DNA of 64,000 bases from Halorhabdus utahensis DSM 12940 (GCF_000023945.1 NC_013158.1:1364001-1428000); one strand, 5' to 3'. Positions 51,738 through 61,530 are shown, counted from the stretch's first letter. Made by a program: numbers and translations. Notes: generated by a model not told the origin, from the sequence alone.

Positions 51738-54700
51738 GTTTCAACCCCACAAGGGTCCGTCTGAAACCAGTCGAGCAGGCGCTCGGCCCGGTCCTGAATC
51801 TGGAGCTTCAACCCCACGAGGGTCCGTCTGAAACGAGTACAGTAACGACGTCTCAGGGTTGAATACTGTCCGCTTCAACCCCACGAGGGTCCGTCTGAAA
51901 CGCCCCGACCCCTGGGGGAGCAATCACAATTGCCAGCTTCAACCCCACGAGGGTCCGTCTGAAACCCTTTTCGCCAACCGGACGCCGGCCCTGAAAATCG
52001 GGCTTCAACCCCACGAGGGTCCGTCTGAAACGCGACCATGCCGCCGAACATCACCGTCGACAGGAGCTTCAACCCCACGAGGGTCCGTCTGAAACGCGCT
52101 CGACGCGATCAAGAACGGCGCGACTGAGAGCGCTTCAACCCCACGAGGGTCCGTCTGAAACGAATACTCAAACGACGTTTCAGGGCTGAATACCATCCGC
52201 TTCAACCCCACGAGGGTCCGTCTGAAACTGTCGTCGGTCCGGGATCGACCCTCGATGACTGCAAGCTTCAACCCCACGAGGGTCCGTCTGAAACAATACT
52301 CAAACGACGTTTCAGGGCTGAATACCATCCGCTTCAACCCCACGAGGGTCCGTCTGAAACGGTGATGACGCTATTACTCATCTCCCTAAACGCGATGCTT
52401 CAACCCCACGAGGGTCCGTCTGAAACTGGTCGCGCTGTCGGCCCCGTCGATCGCCGTGATCGTGCTTCAACCCCACGAGGGTCCGTCTGAAACTGGGCAT
52501 GATCCAGGCTTTCGACTTCCACGTCCGGGCTTCAACCCCACGAGGGTCCGTCTGAAACCTGCCTCACGTTCGCTATCCACGAAACCCCAGTCCTGCTTCA
52601 ACCCCACGAGGGTCCGTCTGAAACCTGCCTCACGTTCGCTATCCACGAAACCCCAGTCCTGCTTCAACCCCACGAGGGTCCGTCTGAAACCCGAAGCGGG
52701 CCTGGGTGATCGCCAGAGCAGCCAGGCTTCAACCCCACGAGGGTCCGTCTGAAACGATCGCATCACCTTCATCGGGGAGCGTGCCCCGCTCGCTTCAACC
52801 CCACGAGGGTCCGTCTGAAACCAGTCAGGTCGGTGTGGTGAACGTCGAACTCACCGGCTTCAACCCCACGAGGGTCCGTCTGAAACCCTGTTTTCACAGA
52901 CGGAGTTCTGGGTTCGAATCCAGCTTCAACCCCACGAGGGTCCGTCTGAAACGCCGAGTTCTATGCTCGATGGCCCGCCGATTCAGCCGCTTCAACCCCA
53001 CGAGGGTCCGTCTGAAACCGGCTCGGTGACTGTCTTGATGCCGAGATCCTCGTCGCTTCAACCCCACGAGGGTCCGTCTGAAACTCGGTCTCGACGCCGA
53101 CGAGTACCGCGAGCAACTCGCTTCAACCCCACGAGGGTCCGTCTGAAACCGGAATCGGCTCTGGCACCGTCGAGAAGCTCCGCGAGCTTCAACCCCACGA
53201 GGGTCCGTCTGAAACCCGACGTCGGCTTTGCCGAAGCCCTCTCCGCTGGCTTCAACCCCACGAGGGTCCGTCTGAAACCCGGGTGGAGGTCCTTGCCGGT
53301 GTGCCCGACGACCGCTTCAACCCCACGAGGGTCCGTCTGAAACCCAGCATGGAGGCCGGCCCGTCGAACTACCCGACGCTTCAACCCCACGAGGGTCCGT
53401 CTGAAACCAGCCAGTCACGTCGCGCTTACAGGTATCGCAATAGCTTCAACCCCACGAGGGTCCGTCTGAAACTGGAACGTCAACGTCTTCGGTCCAGGTC
53501 ACAGAGTCGGCTTCAACCCCACGAGGGTCCGTCTGAAACCGGGCAAGAAGACTCGGTAGCCGTCGCCCTCGGCCTCGCTTCAACCCCACGAGGGTCCGTC
53601 TGAAACTAGTCCGCAAGTTCCAGCATTCGCGAGTCGAGCATCGCTTCAACCCCACGAGGGTCCGTCTGAAACGATTCGGATGTCTTTATGCCCTCGATCA
53701 AAACCAAGCTTCAACCCCACGAGGGTCCGTCTGAAACTCGACGAGCTCGAGGAGAAGGTCGACCAGGTCCGCGAGCTTCAACCCCACGAGGGTCCGTCTG
53801 AAACGGCTCGACGACGCATGACGCACGCACTGATCGCCGCGCTTCAACCCCACGAGGGTCCGTCTGAAACGAGACGACTTGCGGACCGTCGTCGGTCGGT
53901 GCCTCGCTTCAACCCCACGAGGGTCCGTCTGAAACATACCGGGATCGGGATCGACCCAGATCCGCCGCTTGCTTCAACCCCACGAGGGTCCGTCTGAAAC
54001 CCGTCGACGCGATCGTCGCCCAGACCGAACCGATCGAGCTTCAACCCCACGAGGGTCCGTCTGAAACAAATCCCACACGATGCCATGGTTGTGATTGTCT
54101 TGGGCTTCAACCCCACGAGGGTCCGTCTGAAACGACCTCCACGCCGAGGAGGGGCCGATCCCCGTGAGGCTTCAACCCCACGAGGGTCCGTCTGAAACAT
54201 CGCCAGGTCGAGCTGGTCCTGCTGCAGCTCCCAGCTTCAACCCCACGAGGGTCCGTCTGAAACATGCACTCGCCACCGTCGACGATCCCGGACGTCGCGC
54301 TTCAACCCCACGAGGGTCCGTCTGAAACCGACGACGGCGCATATGACGAGTTCGCCCGAATCCTCGCTTCAACCCCACGAGGGTCCGTCTGAAACTGCTG
54401 GAGATCCTCGCCCCTGGCGACGTCGAGACGCAGCTTCAACCCCACGAGGGTCCGTCTGAAACGCCCGAGGACGTCTACCGCGAGCACATCCTCGCGACGC
54501 TTCAACCCCACGAGGGTCCGTCTGAAACCATCGCCCGCCTTCTGGTCGACCGCGCGGAGAATCTCGCTTCAACCCCACGAGGGTCCGTCTGAAACCCGCG
54601 ACCGCCCCGATCGCCGTCGACGACCCGACGCTTCAACCCCACGAGGGTCCGTCTGAAACGGCCGGCGTCTGGGCGAGCGTGTCCTGGAGTGCAGGCTTCA

Positions 54701-55119
54701 ACCCCACGAGGGTCCGTCTGAAACTCCGACGCACGGGACCTGTACGTGGTCGGAACTCCTGGCTTCAACCCCACGAGGGTCCGTCTGAAACTTAGAAATC
54801 ACCCCCGAGATTCATGACAGTCTGCTTGCTTCAACCCCACGAGGGTCCGTCTGAAACGATGTCGGAGATGTTCGAGAGGGTCCGGCTCATTAGCTTCAAC
54901 CCCACGAGGGTCCGTCTGAAACCCGCAGTGAACGCACTCCGACATCGTTAGGCCTCCAGCTTCAACCCCACGAGGGTCCGTCTGAAACCCACTGAAATCA
55001 AAGTCCGACTCCTCTCCGGATCGGCTTCAACCCCACGAGGGTCCGTCTGAAACCGCGATATATAATATATATGCTCGCGTCCTGAACGTGCTTCAACCCC
55101 ACGAGGGTCCGTCTGAAAC
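51738..55119 (-). CRISPR. Type I-B CRISPR array, 52 repeats and 51 spacers
   Basis: The 30-base repeat begins GCTTCAACCCCAC and ends GTCCGTCTGAAAC on the plus strand. All copies are identical by eye except the first (51738), which has T for C at position 2 and A for G at position 14. Spacers are 33-37 bases. Haloarchaeal type I-B crRNAs carry a 5' tag ending TTGAAGC, so the crRNA strand is minus, the leader lies at the high-coordinate end beside cas2, and repeat degeneration at the low-coordinate end agrees. Identical spacers occur at 52559 and 52625; related spacers at 51835, 52162 and 52295. Confidence 0.98.
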
Positions 55120-55221
55120 CATGGCCGAAACCGGCCATATAGCACGTGATACCACTGCCTGGGAGTTAGTGTTTTCGTCGACCGTCAATAGCCCACGAAA
55201 CCCGGGGGGTCGATGACGACA
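55120..55221 (-). promoter_or_regulatory. CRISPR leader between cas2 and the first repeat
   Basis: This ~100-base leader is read on the minus strand. Next to the first repeat is a 7-bp hairpin, ATGGCCG-AAAC-CGGCCAT (55121-55138). TATA-like boxes on the minus strand are CTATAG at the cas2 stop (55220-55225), GCTATTGAC (55184-55192) and CTATAT (55137-55142). The first two would start transcription upstream of the array; the last would start it inside the first repeat. New spacers should enter at 55089/55120. Confidence 0.7.
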
Positions 55222-55485
55222 CTATAGAAATTGGCTGTCCTCGGTCGGATCCTCGCCGTAGACAGTACGCGAGACATACTGTTCGGAACTCATCCGGTAG
55301 ACGATCACCGACTCGCCGGGCTCTAGCATCGAATCAAGTTTTCCCTTGACCTCTTCGAGATCGCCCTCTGTGATTTCACCCTCAAACACCGAGTTCTGTA
55401 CGTGTGTGAGATACCGACGCAAGAAGTTCAGAAAGAGGTAGGTTCGGTCCGCTTCGACGTCGTAGACGGCGACAACATACACCAT
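55222..55485 (-). CDS. cas2: CRISPR-associated endonuclease Cas2
   Basis: An 87-residue ferredoxin-fold protein that forms the spacer-integration complex with Cas1. The N-terminus MVYVVAVYDVEADRTYLFLNFLRRYLTHVQNSVFEG contains the conserved Asp of the first strand (VYDVEADR) and the QxSVFEG motif. It is the last gene of the cas operon, one base after cas1, and its stop codon abuts the leader. Confidence 0.97.
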   Translation of the reverse strand: MVYVVAVYDVEADRTYLFLNFLRRYLTHVQNSVFEGEITEGDLEEVKGKLDSMLEPGESVIVYRMSSEQYVSRTVYGEDPTEDSQFL

Positions 55486-55486
55486 G

Positions 55487-56479
55487 TTACCACCACCGCT
55501 CGAAGGACTCGTAGGACTCGCCAGTCAACAAGTGCTTCTTGAGTTTGTACGCCTCGACCCGAAGGAGATACTGATAACTGACCTTCCGGTTGAGATTTGG
55601 GTGTTCGATCGTCCGATCGAGCGTCTGCTCGAACTCCTTCGAGAACGTCTCCCGGCCACTCTCGGTGAGCAGACACGCGTTCATCTCCGAATCGAAATCA
55701 TCGTCGGACAACTGCCCTCGATTCACGAGTCGGAAGACGACGCGATCAGTCAGGACGGGTTTGAAGAGATCGGCAAGATCCAGCGCCAGTGAGTACCGTC
55801 GCTCGCCAGGCTCGTGGAGATAACTGATCGTCGGATCGAGTGCCGTGGCCCGGATTGCCGAGACGATATTCGCGTAGACCAGGCTGTTCCCGAACGAGAT
55901 CAGGCTGTTCACCTTGTTGTTTGGCGGATTGTACTTTCGACCCCCGAAGACGAAGGCGTCGGGAAGAATCTGATCGAAGATCGCGTAGTAGGCACGTCGC
56001 GCACTCGCTTCGACGCCCATTGCTTCCTCGACTGACGCCACGGACTTGATCTCGTCACGTCGACGATCGAGTGACTCGAGTGTCGCGCTGAGGTCGTAGT
56101 CCCGGTTGTCGTAATAGGTGACGTTCGCCCGCATGTTGTGGATGCTTCCCGCCACGATCTCACGGGCGATGTTGCCACGATGGGCTTCGTCGTCGTAGGC
56201 CCGGACCTGTTCGACGACCGTTTGACCCGACGTCTGGCCACGCTCAGGCATGATCGAGCCCGAATAGTAGTCGTTCCAGCCGAAGACGTGCATCGCGACA
56301 CCGTGATCGTCGAGAAACGAGATCACTCGCGTATTGAAGTCGATCTGCCCGTGGAGGTACAGCGCCTCGGCGTTCTCGATCGGGAGGTACTTCTTCTCGT
56401 CGTCCTCGGTGACGAGCCGTACCGTGTCGTTGTGGCGCTCGACCCGTCCGTCCGAGAAGATGTGGTAGTTGTCGTTCAT
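55487..56479 (-). CDS. cas1: CRISPR integrase Cas1, type I-B
   Basis: A 330-residue spacer integrase. The N-terminal beta domain (~1-85, YHIFSDGRVERHNDTVRL) is followed by the helical catalytic domain. Metal-binding residues are Glu in MGVEASARRAYYAIFD, His in ISYLHEPGERRYSLALDLADLFKP and Asp in the same segment. The length is normal for subtype I-B. It lies in the operon after cas4 with 3 bases between and one base before cas2. Confidence 0.97.
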   Translation of the reverse strand: MNDNYHIFSDGRVERHNDTVRLVTEDDEKKYLPIENAEALYLHGQIDFNTRVISFLDDHGVAMHVFGWNDYYSGSIMPERGQTSGQTVVEQVRAYDDEAHRGNIAREIVAGSIHNMRANVTYYDNRDYDLSATLESLDRRRDEIKSVASVEEAMGVEASARRAYYAIFDQILPDAFVFGGRKYNPPNNKVNSLISFGNSLVYANIVSAIRATALDPTISYLHEPGERRYSLALDLADLFKPVLTDRVVFRLVNRGQLSDDDFDSEMNACLLTESGRETFSKEFEQTLDRTIEHPNLNRKVSYQYLLRVEAYKLKKHLLTGESYESFERWW

Positions 56480-56482
56480 GGA

Positions 56483-57061
56483 TCAACAGCTCCAGCAGAA
56501 GTCGTAGTACGCACACGACTCACAGAACGGCTTTTCCGTCGCGGGCGGTGGCGTCTCGCTTCGAACGACGTCGTAAATCCCGCGAATCGCGTCCTCGACT
56601 TGCTGTACAGTTTCGTCTGTCAGCTCGACCGATTCGCGCTTGCGTTCGGTCGGATGAGCCAGAACACCCTCTTTCTCGACGCCGACGACCCGATCGAGAT
56701 ACCAGAGGTAGTACAGCAACTGGAGGCGTGCCGGCTCGACCAGCGTCGAGGACGGCTTTACCTCGACGACGCGCCCGTCGTCCAGCAGATCGGGCGCGAT
56801 CCGACCGTCGATACTCAGGTTCCGTCGTTTCTCGTCGTAGGCCGTCTCGTCGACGTGCGTTCCCCGGACGACGTTCGGGTTCTCCCGGTCGATCTCGATG
56901 TTGCGGCTCTCGAACCAGAGTTCGCGCTCACACACTTCATAATATTGCATCATCACACCAGTGACGTGAAACGACGACTCGACGGCCTCGTCGCGTGCTG
57001 ATTCGAGGAGGAGATCGACGGGATCGGTTTCGCCGGTCCGCTCGTCAGTGTGTCCACTCAT
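56483..57061 (-). CDS. cas4: CRISPR-associated exonuclease Cas4
   Basis: A 192-residue RecB-like Fe-S nuclease that trims prespacers and selects the PAM side. The iron-sulfur cysteines are one near the N-terminus (YEVCERELWF) and three at the C-terminus (CESCAYYDFCWSC). The nuclease core includes H-VDETAYDEKRR, ISIDGRIAPDLLDD-like SIDGRIAPDLL, and the E-x-K motif VVEVKPSS, followed by QLLYYLWYL (QxxxY). Overlaps the cas3 stop by 4 bases. Confidence 0.94.
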   Translation of the reverse strand: MSGHTDERTGETDPVDLLLESARDEAVESSFHVTGVMMQYYEVCERELWFESRNIEIDRENPNVVRGTHVDETAYDEKRRNLSIDGRIAPDLLDDGRVVEVKPSSTLVEPARLQLLYYLWYLDRVVGVEKEGVLAHPTERKRESVELTDETVQQVEDAIRGIYDVVRSETPPPATEKPFCESCAYYDFCWSC

Positions 57062-59652
57062 AGGAACTGGTGATCGACGCTCGCCTCGGGAACGACGAAG
57101 CCCGTCGTTCGGTCGAAGTGTGACGGATTCTGCTGCACGTCGAGTTCATATATGCCTTCGTCTTCGACGAGTGGCGGAAGATCCGTGATGGCATCGGCGG
57201 TTTCGCTATCCTCGGAGTAATACGGGACAGAAATACGCAGCGGCTTCGTCTCGTCGACCAACTGGCCAAGCGTCTCGAATTCGAAGTTGCGTTGAGCGTT
57301 CCGTATCGCTTCCGCCCGCTCCCGTTCAGCAGGCGTTCGGGTAACGACGATCTCTGCCGAAAGCTGTTCGTCGATGAGCGAAATGGTCCCGAGTTCTTTC
57401 GCTTTCGCGTCGTCAACCCAGTCGGCATACGTTTGCTTCCCGACATCCTTGTCTTCTCGCAGCCGTTCGAAATACCACTCTACGCCCCTTCGAGCTACGT
57501 CAGTCTCGGAAAGCGATCCGGATTCGTCCCGGATCTGTCGGAGCGTGTCTGCGACAGTAGGAAGCAGCGTCGTCCCGCGATTGTACACGGCTTCTGCCGG
57601 CGTCTTCGACTGCTCGTCGGGCACGTCGAGCCACCAGACAGTGACGACTCCCTGTTCGCGCTCGAAGGAACGGTTACACCGCCCGGCTGCCTGAACGATA
57701 CTGTCGATCGGAGCGAGGTCGCGAAACACACGATCGAAGCTGATGTCGACGCCGGCCTCGACGAGTTGCGTCGAGATCGCGAGCGTCGGATGGCCCCGTT
57801 CGGTGAGCGCTTTCGCCGTCTCGATCAACGTGAGCCGATCCGCAGGCCGAAGTCGAGTCGACAGGTGAAGGAGTGCATTGTCGTCGGTCGCTGCAACGCG
57901 CTTCGCGAGTTCGACAGGATCAACGTCGTCAGCTGACCCTGCTTCCTGTAGTTCGTCGTCGTAAAGACGACCAACGTCGACAAAACTACCGTCGCCGACT
58001 TGCTCTGTGAGTTCTCTCGCACTGTCGATAGTGTTGCAGACAGCGAGCGTTGTCTGTCCCGATTCAACAGCCGCACGGAGTTCGTTGGCGGCCGCCGCGT
58101 AAGATTTTGGCTCGCTCTGAGACTCGATGTAGCGCTCGGTCGAATCGTCGAGTTCGTAGGAAACGCGACGGACGACTTCGAAATATCGGTCCGGGTCGTC
58201 CACGAGTTCGAATTCGTCCTCGAACAGTCGTGGCTGGGTGGCAGTCATCGCGATAACCGTCGCGTTGTATTGCTCGGTAAGCACGTCCACAAGTCGAGGG
58301 ACGAGTTTCCACCAGTCCAGCGGGAGGCTCTGTGGTTCATCGAGAACCACGACGGCGTCACGGAGGGCAGGGAGTTTCATCGACTGCCTGTTTTGCGGTC
58401 CGGCCAGGCTCTCGAACAACTGGACGAACGTCGTGACTGTCACGCCCGCCCGCCAGCTTTCACCCAGCATCCCTGCGACGTCGTCGTTCCGATCAGCATC
58501 GTCGGCAGACTGGTCGTCCGTATCACGAATTGTCGTTTCGGAGAGGTGATGGTGCGCAGTAAGGAGCCGGCCTGCAGTATCTGTCTCGTAGATTTCCTGG
58601 ATTTCGTCGACGACCTGATCGATGATGCTCGTGAACGGAAGGCCATACACCACGCGATTGCCACCGAGGGCGTCTCTGAGTGCGAAAGCGGCCGACAATC
58701 CGGTCAGCGTCTTGCCCATCCCCGTCGGGAGCGTGAGCGTCGCGACGCCGCCACCACTCTCGGCGAACGACGCCACGTTGTCGAGCACATTTTTCCGGGC
58801 GTCCGATCGATGGTAGTTCAGGCGCTCGGTTTTCGTCCCGGCCTTGTCGGCATCGACACCTGCCTCCAGATCCTCGATATAATCGGAAATCGTCTCGAAT
58901 CCCGGTTGACTGGGTGCGTACGTCTCCGATTCGTTTGCCGCACCGGCGGCACTGGTTTTGTCCGCGAGCACGAGTGCACTCCAGCACTGCAAGACGAGCC
59001 CGTAGCACGACGAGGAGAGTGCATCCGGATCGACGCCGCGACCGGCCGTCTGCGTTCCCACCGTCTCCTCGATCTCACTCAGCAGCGACCCCGACTGATA
59101 GCTTCGCACGAACGATTCCCAGCCCCCGGAACCACCAGTCGCGTTCTCGAACACCGTCTCCGCGAGGTCCGGGACAGTGTCGTGGATGTCCCCGATCTGT
59201 TTGAGGACCACCGTCTGACGCTTTTCGACGCTATTCTGTCTCGAATCACCGTCTCGTCGGTGTGTTCGATCGACGACGTACTCCGCGACGTTCGGGAGTC
59301 TGCCGTGATGTTTCGCCACGGCGACGAAGCCTGCCAGACACGTTTCGGTATCGAACCCCTGCGTATCGAGGGCATGGTATGCCGCGAACGACCCGATCGG
59401 AGCGTGATGCCGTAACATAGGCGGGTCAGCCTCACTGTCTTCGAGGAGGTACTCCTGGAAGTAGGTCGTCGCTTTCCCGAAGTCGTGAACCCAGGCCAGC
59501 GTTTCGACGACAGACCGCAGTGATCCGTCCGTCGGAGTCGTCGCATCGTCAGGGACGACGTGTGCCACCCGGTCGGCGACGTCGGCGAGGTGGACTTCGA
59601 GTGCGACCCCCTCCCGCCCGCCCTCGGGCGGATGGGAATACCGTTCCGCCAT
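57058..59652 (-). CDS. cas3: CRISPR nuclease-helicase Cas3
   Basis: An 864-residue effector that unwinds and degrades DNA after Cascade recognition. The N-terminal HD nuclease has LAWVHDFGKATTYFQEYL (HD pair) and LRHHAPIGSFAAYHAL. The SF2 helicase has motif I LTLPTGMGKTLTGL, motif II VVLDEPQSLPLDWW (DEPQ in place of DEAD/H), MTATQPR and, in the C-terminal half, STQLVEAGVDISFDRVFRD and QAAGRCNR. Both HD and helicase are in one chain, as normal for I-B. It seems intact. Confidence 0.96.
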   Translation of the reverse strand: MAERYSHPPEGGREGVALEVHLADVADRVAHVVPDDATTPTDGSLRSVVETLAWVHDFGKATTYFQEYLLEDSEADPPMLRHHAPIGSFAAYHALDTQGFDTETCLAGFVAVAKHHGRLPNVAEYVVDRTHRRDGDSRQNSVEKRQTVVLKQIGDIHDTVPDLAETVFENATGGSGGWESFVRSYQSGSLLSEIEETVGTQTAGRGVDPDALSSSCYGLVLQCWSALVLADKTSAAGAANESETYAPSQPGFETISDYIEDLEAGVDADKAGTKTERLNYHRSDARKNVLDNVASFAESGGGVATLTLPTGMGKTLTGLSAAFALRDALGGNRVVYGLPFTSIIDQVVDEIQEIYETDTAGRLLTAHHHLSETTIRDTDDQSADDADRNDDVAGMLGESWRAGVTVTTFVQLFESLAGPQNRQSMKLPALRDAVVVLDEPQSLPLDWWKLVPRLVDVLTEQYNATVIAMTATQPRLFEDEFELVDDPDRYFEVVRRVSYELDDSTERYIESQSEPKSYAAAANELRAAVESGQTTLAVCNTIDSARELTEQVGDGSFVDVGRLYDDELQEAGSADDVDPVELAKRVAATDDNALLHLSTRLRPADRLTLIETAKALTERGHPTLAISTQLVEAGVDISFDRVFRDLAPIDSIVQAAGRCNRSFEREQGVVTVWWLDVPDEQSKTPAEAVYNRGTTLLPTVADTLRQIRDESGSLSETDVARRGVEWYFERLREDKDVGKQTYADWVDDAKAKELGTISLIDEQLSAEIVVTRTPAERERAEAIRNAQRNFEFETLGQLVDETKPLRISVPYYSEDSETADAITDLPPLVEDEGIYELDVQQNPSHFDRTTGFVVPEASVDHQFL

Positions 59653-60447
59653 TCAGACGAACACCACGGTCCGGTCGTCGACGCGCGAGGTTGGTACGTC
59701 CCTGACCTGCAACGGCTCTGCGTCGGGATTGTATGTATACGTGGTGTACTCCGTGGTCGTCCGTCCGCTACCGTCGGACGCCATGAACGCCGGCGACTGT
59801 TCGATCTGGCAGCGCGTTTCGGGATCGAGGACGACATCGTCCATCGCGTCGGGCACCGCCGAGTCGACGGCGATGGTCCCAGAAGCCGGGCCAGGTTTGA
59901 CGTCGAACTCCCCGAGGTAGTCGATCTCGGCGAGGTACTCGGAGAGACCGAGACTCGGGACGTAATGAGATTTCCCGGCAGCCAGCGTTTCTCGAAGCTG
60001 TTCGTACCGCTCGTCGTCAGCGAGCGCAACGTCGATCCTGTAGGCAGGGTCGACGAGGACCTCGTAGTTGTGTTGTTGGCGGAGCTTCGTGGGGTTGGGG
60101 AGTTTGATGCTGATCTTCCCGCGTGGATTGAGCGAAGTGAGGTCTCCCGCTGCCGTCGAGAGGGTATTCATCGGCATGTTGACCGTCCGCAGTTCCTCGA
60201 CGGGCTGGATGGCAATCGCGGATACTTCCGGCCCGAACAGATCGTAATACCCGTCCCGGTCGATGCCCAGCACCGCCGCGATCAACCCGGCGACGGTCGT
60301 TCGTGGAACGATCCGGTAGGTCTGTTTGACAACGTTCCCCTCGACGCGCCGGAAGTGTCCCCACGGACCCCGGATCTCGAAGGACAGACAACGATCCAGA
60401 TCGCTGCCGTCCGTCCCAGTCCTCCCATTCGACGATTCCTGGTCCAT
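59653..60447 (-). CDS. cas5: CRISPR-associated protein Cas5 (type I-B)
   Basis: A 264-residue RAMP protein that caps the 5' end of the crRNA in Cascade. It has the family N-terminus CLSFEIRGPWGHFRRVEGN and the early segment TYRIVPRTTVAGLIAAVLGIDRDGYYDLF, typical of Cas5h/Cas5b. The start is ATG 60447; GTG 60453 would overlap the cas7 stop by 4 bases and is equally possible. It ends at the base before the cas3 start. Confidence 0.94.
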   Translation of the reverse strand: MDQESSNGRTGTDGSDLDRCLSFEIRGPWGHFRRVEGNVVKQTYRIVPRTTVAGLIAAVLGIDRDGYYDLFGPEVSAIAIQPVEELRTVNMPMNTLSTAAGDLTSLNPRGKISIKLPNPTKLRQQHNYEVLVDPAYRIDVALADDERYEQLRETLAAGKSHYVPSLGLSEYLAEIDYLGEFDVKPGPASGTIAVDSAVPDAMDDVVLDPETRCQIEQSPAFMASDGSGRTTTEYTTYTYNPDAEPLQVRDVPTSRVDDRTVVFV

Positions 60448-60449
60448 GG

Positions 60450-61529
60450 TCACTCGCCGGTGCTCTGTGGCAGCGTTTCAGGATACTCGTCGTAGACATC
60501 GACGACATCGACTCGGTCCGGTCCGATTGCCGTTCGAAGCGCGTCGTACAGGAGGTCCGGCCCACCGCTGTCGGTCCCGTGAGAGAGTTCCAGGACGTCG
60601 CTCGCGACCACCCGGATGCGTTCGATCTGGTCGCTGGCGTTCGAGATCCGATCCACGAAATCATCGATCTCCAGCGTAAGATCGCGGATGTTTCGGAGTT
60701 CGTCGTGGTCCTTCGAGGCCTCGTCGTCAAGGGTGAGATCCTTGTCCAGGCCGCCGAGATGGTAGCTTTCCTCGCCGTATTCGACGCGACAGTAGAGACG
60801 TGGCTCCTGGCCGACTTTGCTCCGACTGATGGTCTGGTTCTTGATCGCCCGCCAACAGAGTGTATCGAGACGCTCTACGTCCGCTCGCGTGAGATTCGTG
60901 TCGGCGGCCCCGTGTTCGTCGACGAGTCCGTGGAACCGAATGAGCCCGTACTGGATGCGGTGGTCGTCGAGGTCGAACCCACCCTGTTCTTTCCCCTCCT
61001 GGGTGGCGATCACGCTGGTGAGACTGTCATATTCCTCGTTTTCGTTGACAGCGTGGATCGACTTGCCTGGCGAGAACTGAACTGGGCCAGTGAAGTGGTC
61101 CGGGAGATGTTTCGCGTACGCATTGTCAGTATCGACAGACATCGTCGCGCCGAAGTAGCGTACGTCGGCACTCTCTTCGAGGTATTCCCCGAAGACGTCG
61201 TCCCGGAACTGCGCCGCTGCCTCGTCGTCATCGAGGTCGTAATCGTCGGGATCGACGGCCTTCAGCCTGTCTTCGAGGAGTTCGGCGCGTGTGTACTGCG
61301 TGCCCTCTTCCTGAACGTTCCGGATGTAGACGCCGTGGCCGTCGTCGTCCAGCTGGTCGCGGAGGTACCGCTTCAGCCGAACGTCCGTGACGATCGCCTG
61401 CTGGGTCTGGGGATCGATCCGCGGCCTGTTCGATCCGCTCAGCGGATTGCCGTTCGGGTTCGCGTCGACGGCATCGTACAGGAACACGATCTCGGAACGG
61501 TTCTCGACGGTCTGTGTGGGTTCGCTCAT
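60450..61529 (-). CDS. cas7: CRISPR-associated protein Cas7 (Csh2)
   Basis: A 359-residue backbone subunit of the type I-B Cascade. The N-terminus RSEIVFLYDAVDANPNGNPLSGSNRPRIDPQTQQAIVTDVRLKRYLRD is the hallmark of Csh2/Cas7 (DxxxxNPNGDP-like block). Multiple copies line the crRNA. The gene starts two bases after the cas8b stop. Confidence 0.96.
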   Translation of the reverse strand: MSEPTQTVENRSEIVFLYDAVDANPNGNPLSGSNRPRIDPQTQQAIVTDVRLKRYLRDQLDDDGHGVYIRNVQEEGTQYTRAELLEDRLKAVDPDDYDLDDDEAAAQFRDDVFGEYLEESADVRYFGATMSVDTDNAYAKHLPDHFTGPVQFSPGKSIHAVNENEEYDSLTSVIATQEGKEQGGFDLDDHRIQYGLIRFHGLVDEHGAADTNLTRADVERLDTLCWRAIKNQTISRSKVGQEPRLYCRVEYGEESYHLGGLDKDLTLDDEASKDHDELRNIRDLTLEIDDFVDRISNASDQIERIRVVASDVLELSHGTDSGGPDLLYDALRTAIGPDRVDVVDVYDEYPETLPQSTGE

Positions 61530-61530
61530 G

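Noticed and set aside
54858-54958. Neighbouring spacers sharing GATGTCGGAG in opposite orientation
   Set aside because: Identity stops at ten bases and flanks differ, so overlapping protospacers are not supported; likely chance.
52005-55145. Several open frames through the CRISPR array with a repeated RRTLVGLK- or QPHEGPSET-like motif
   Set aside because: The protein repeats are just the translated 30-base CRISPR repeats; spacing breaks frame irregularly.
58000-59415. A 471-codon plus-strand frame across cas3
   Set aside because: Antisense shadow of the cas3 helicase region; no domain.
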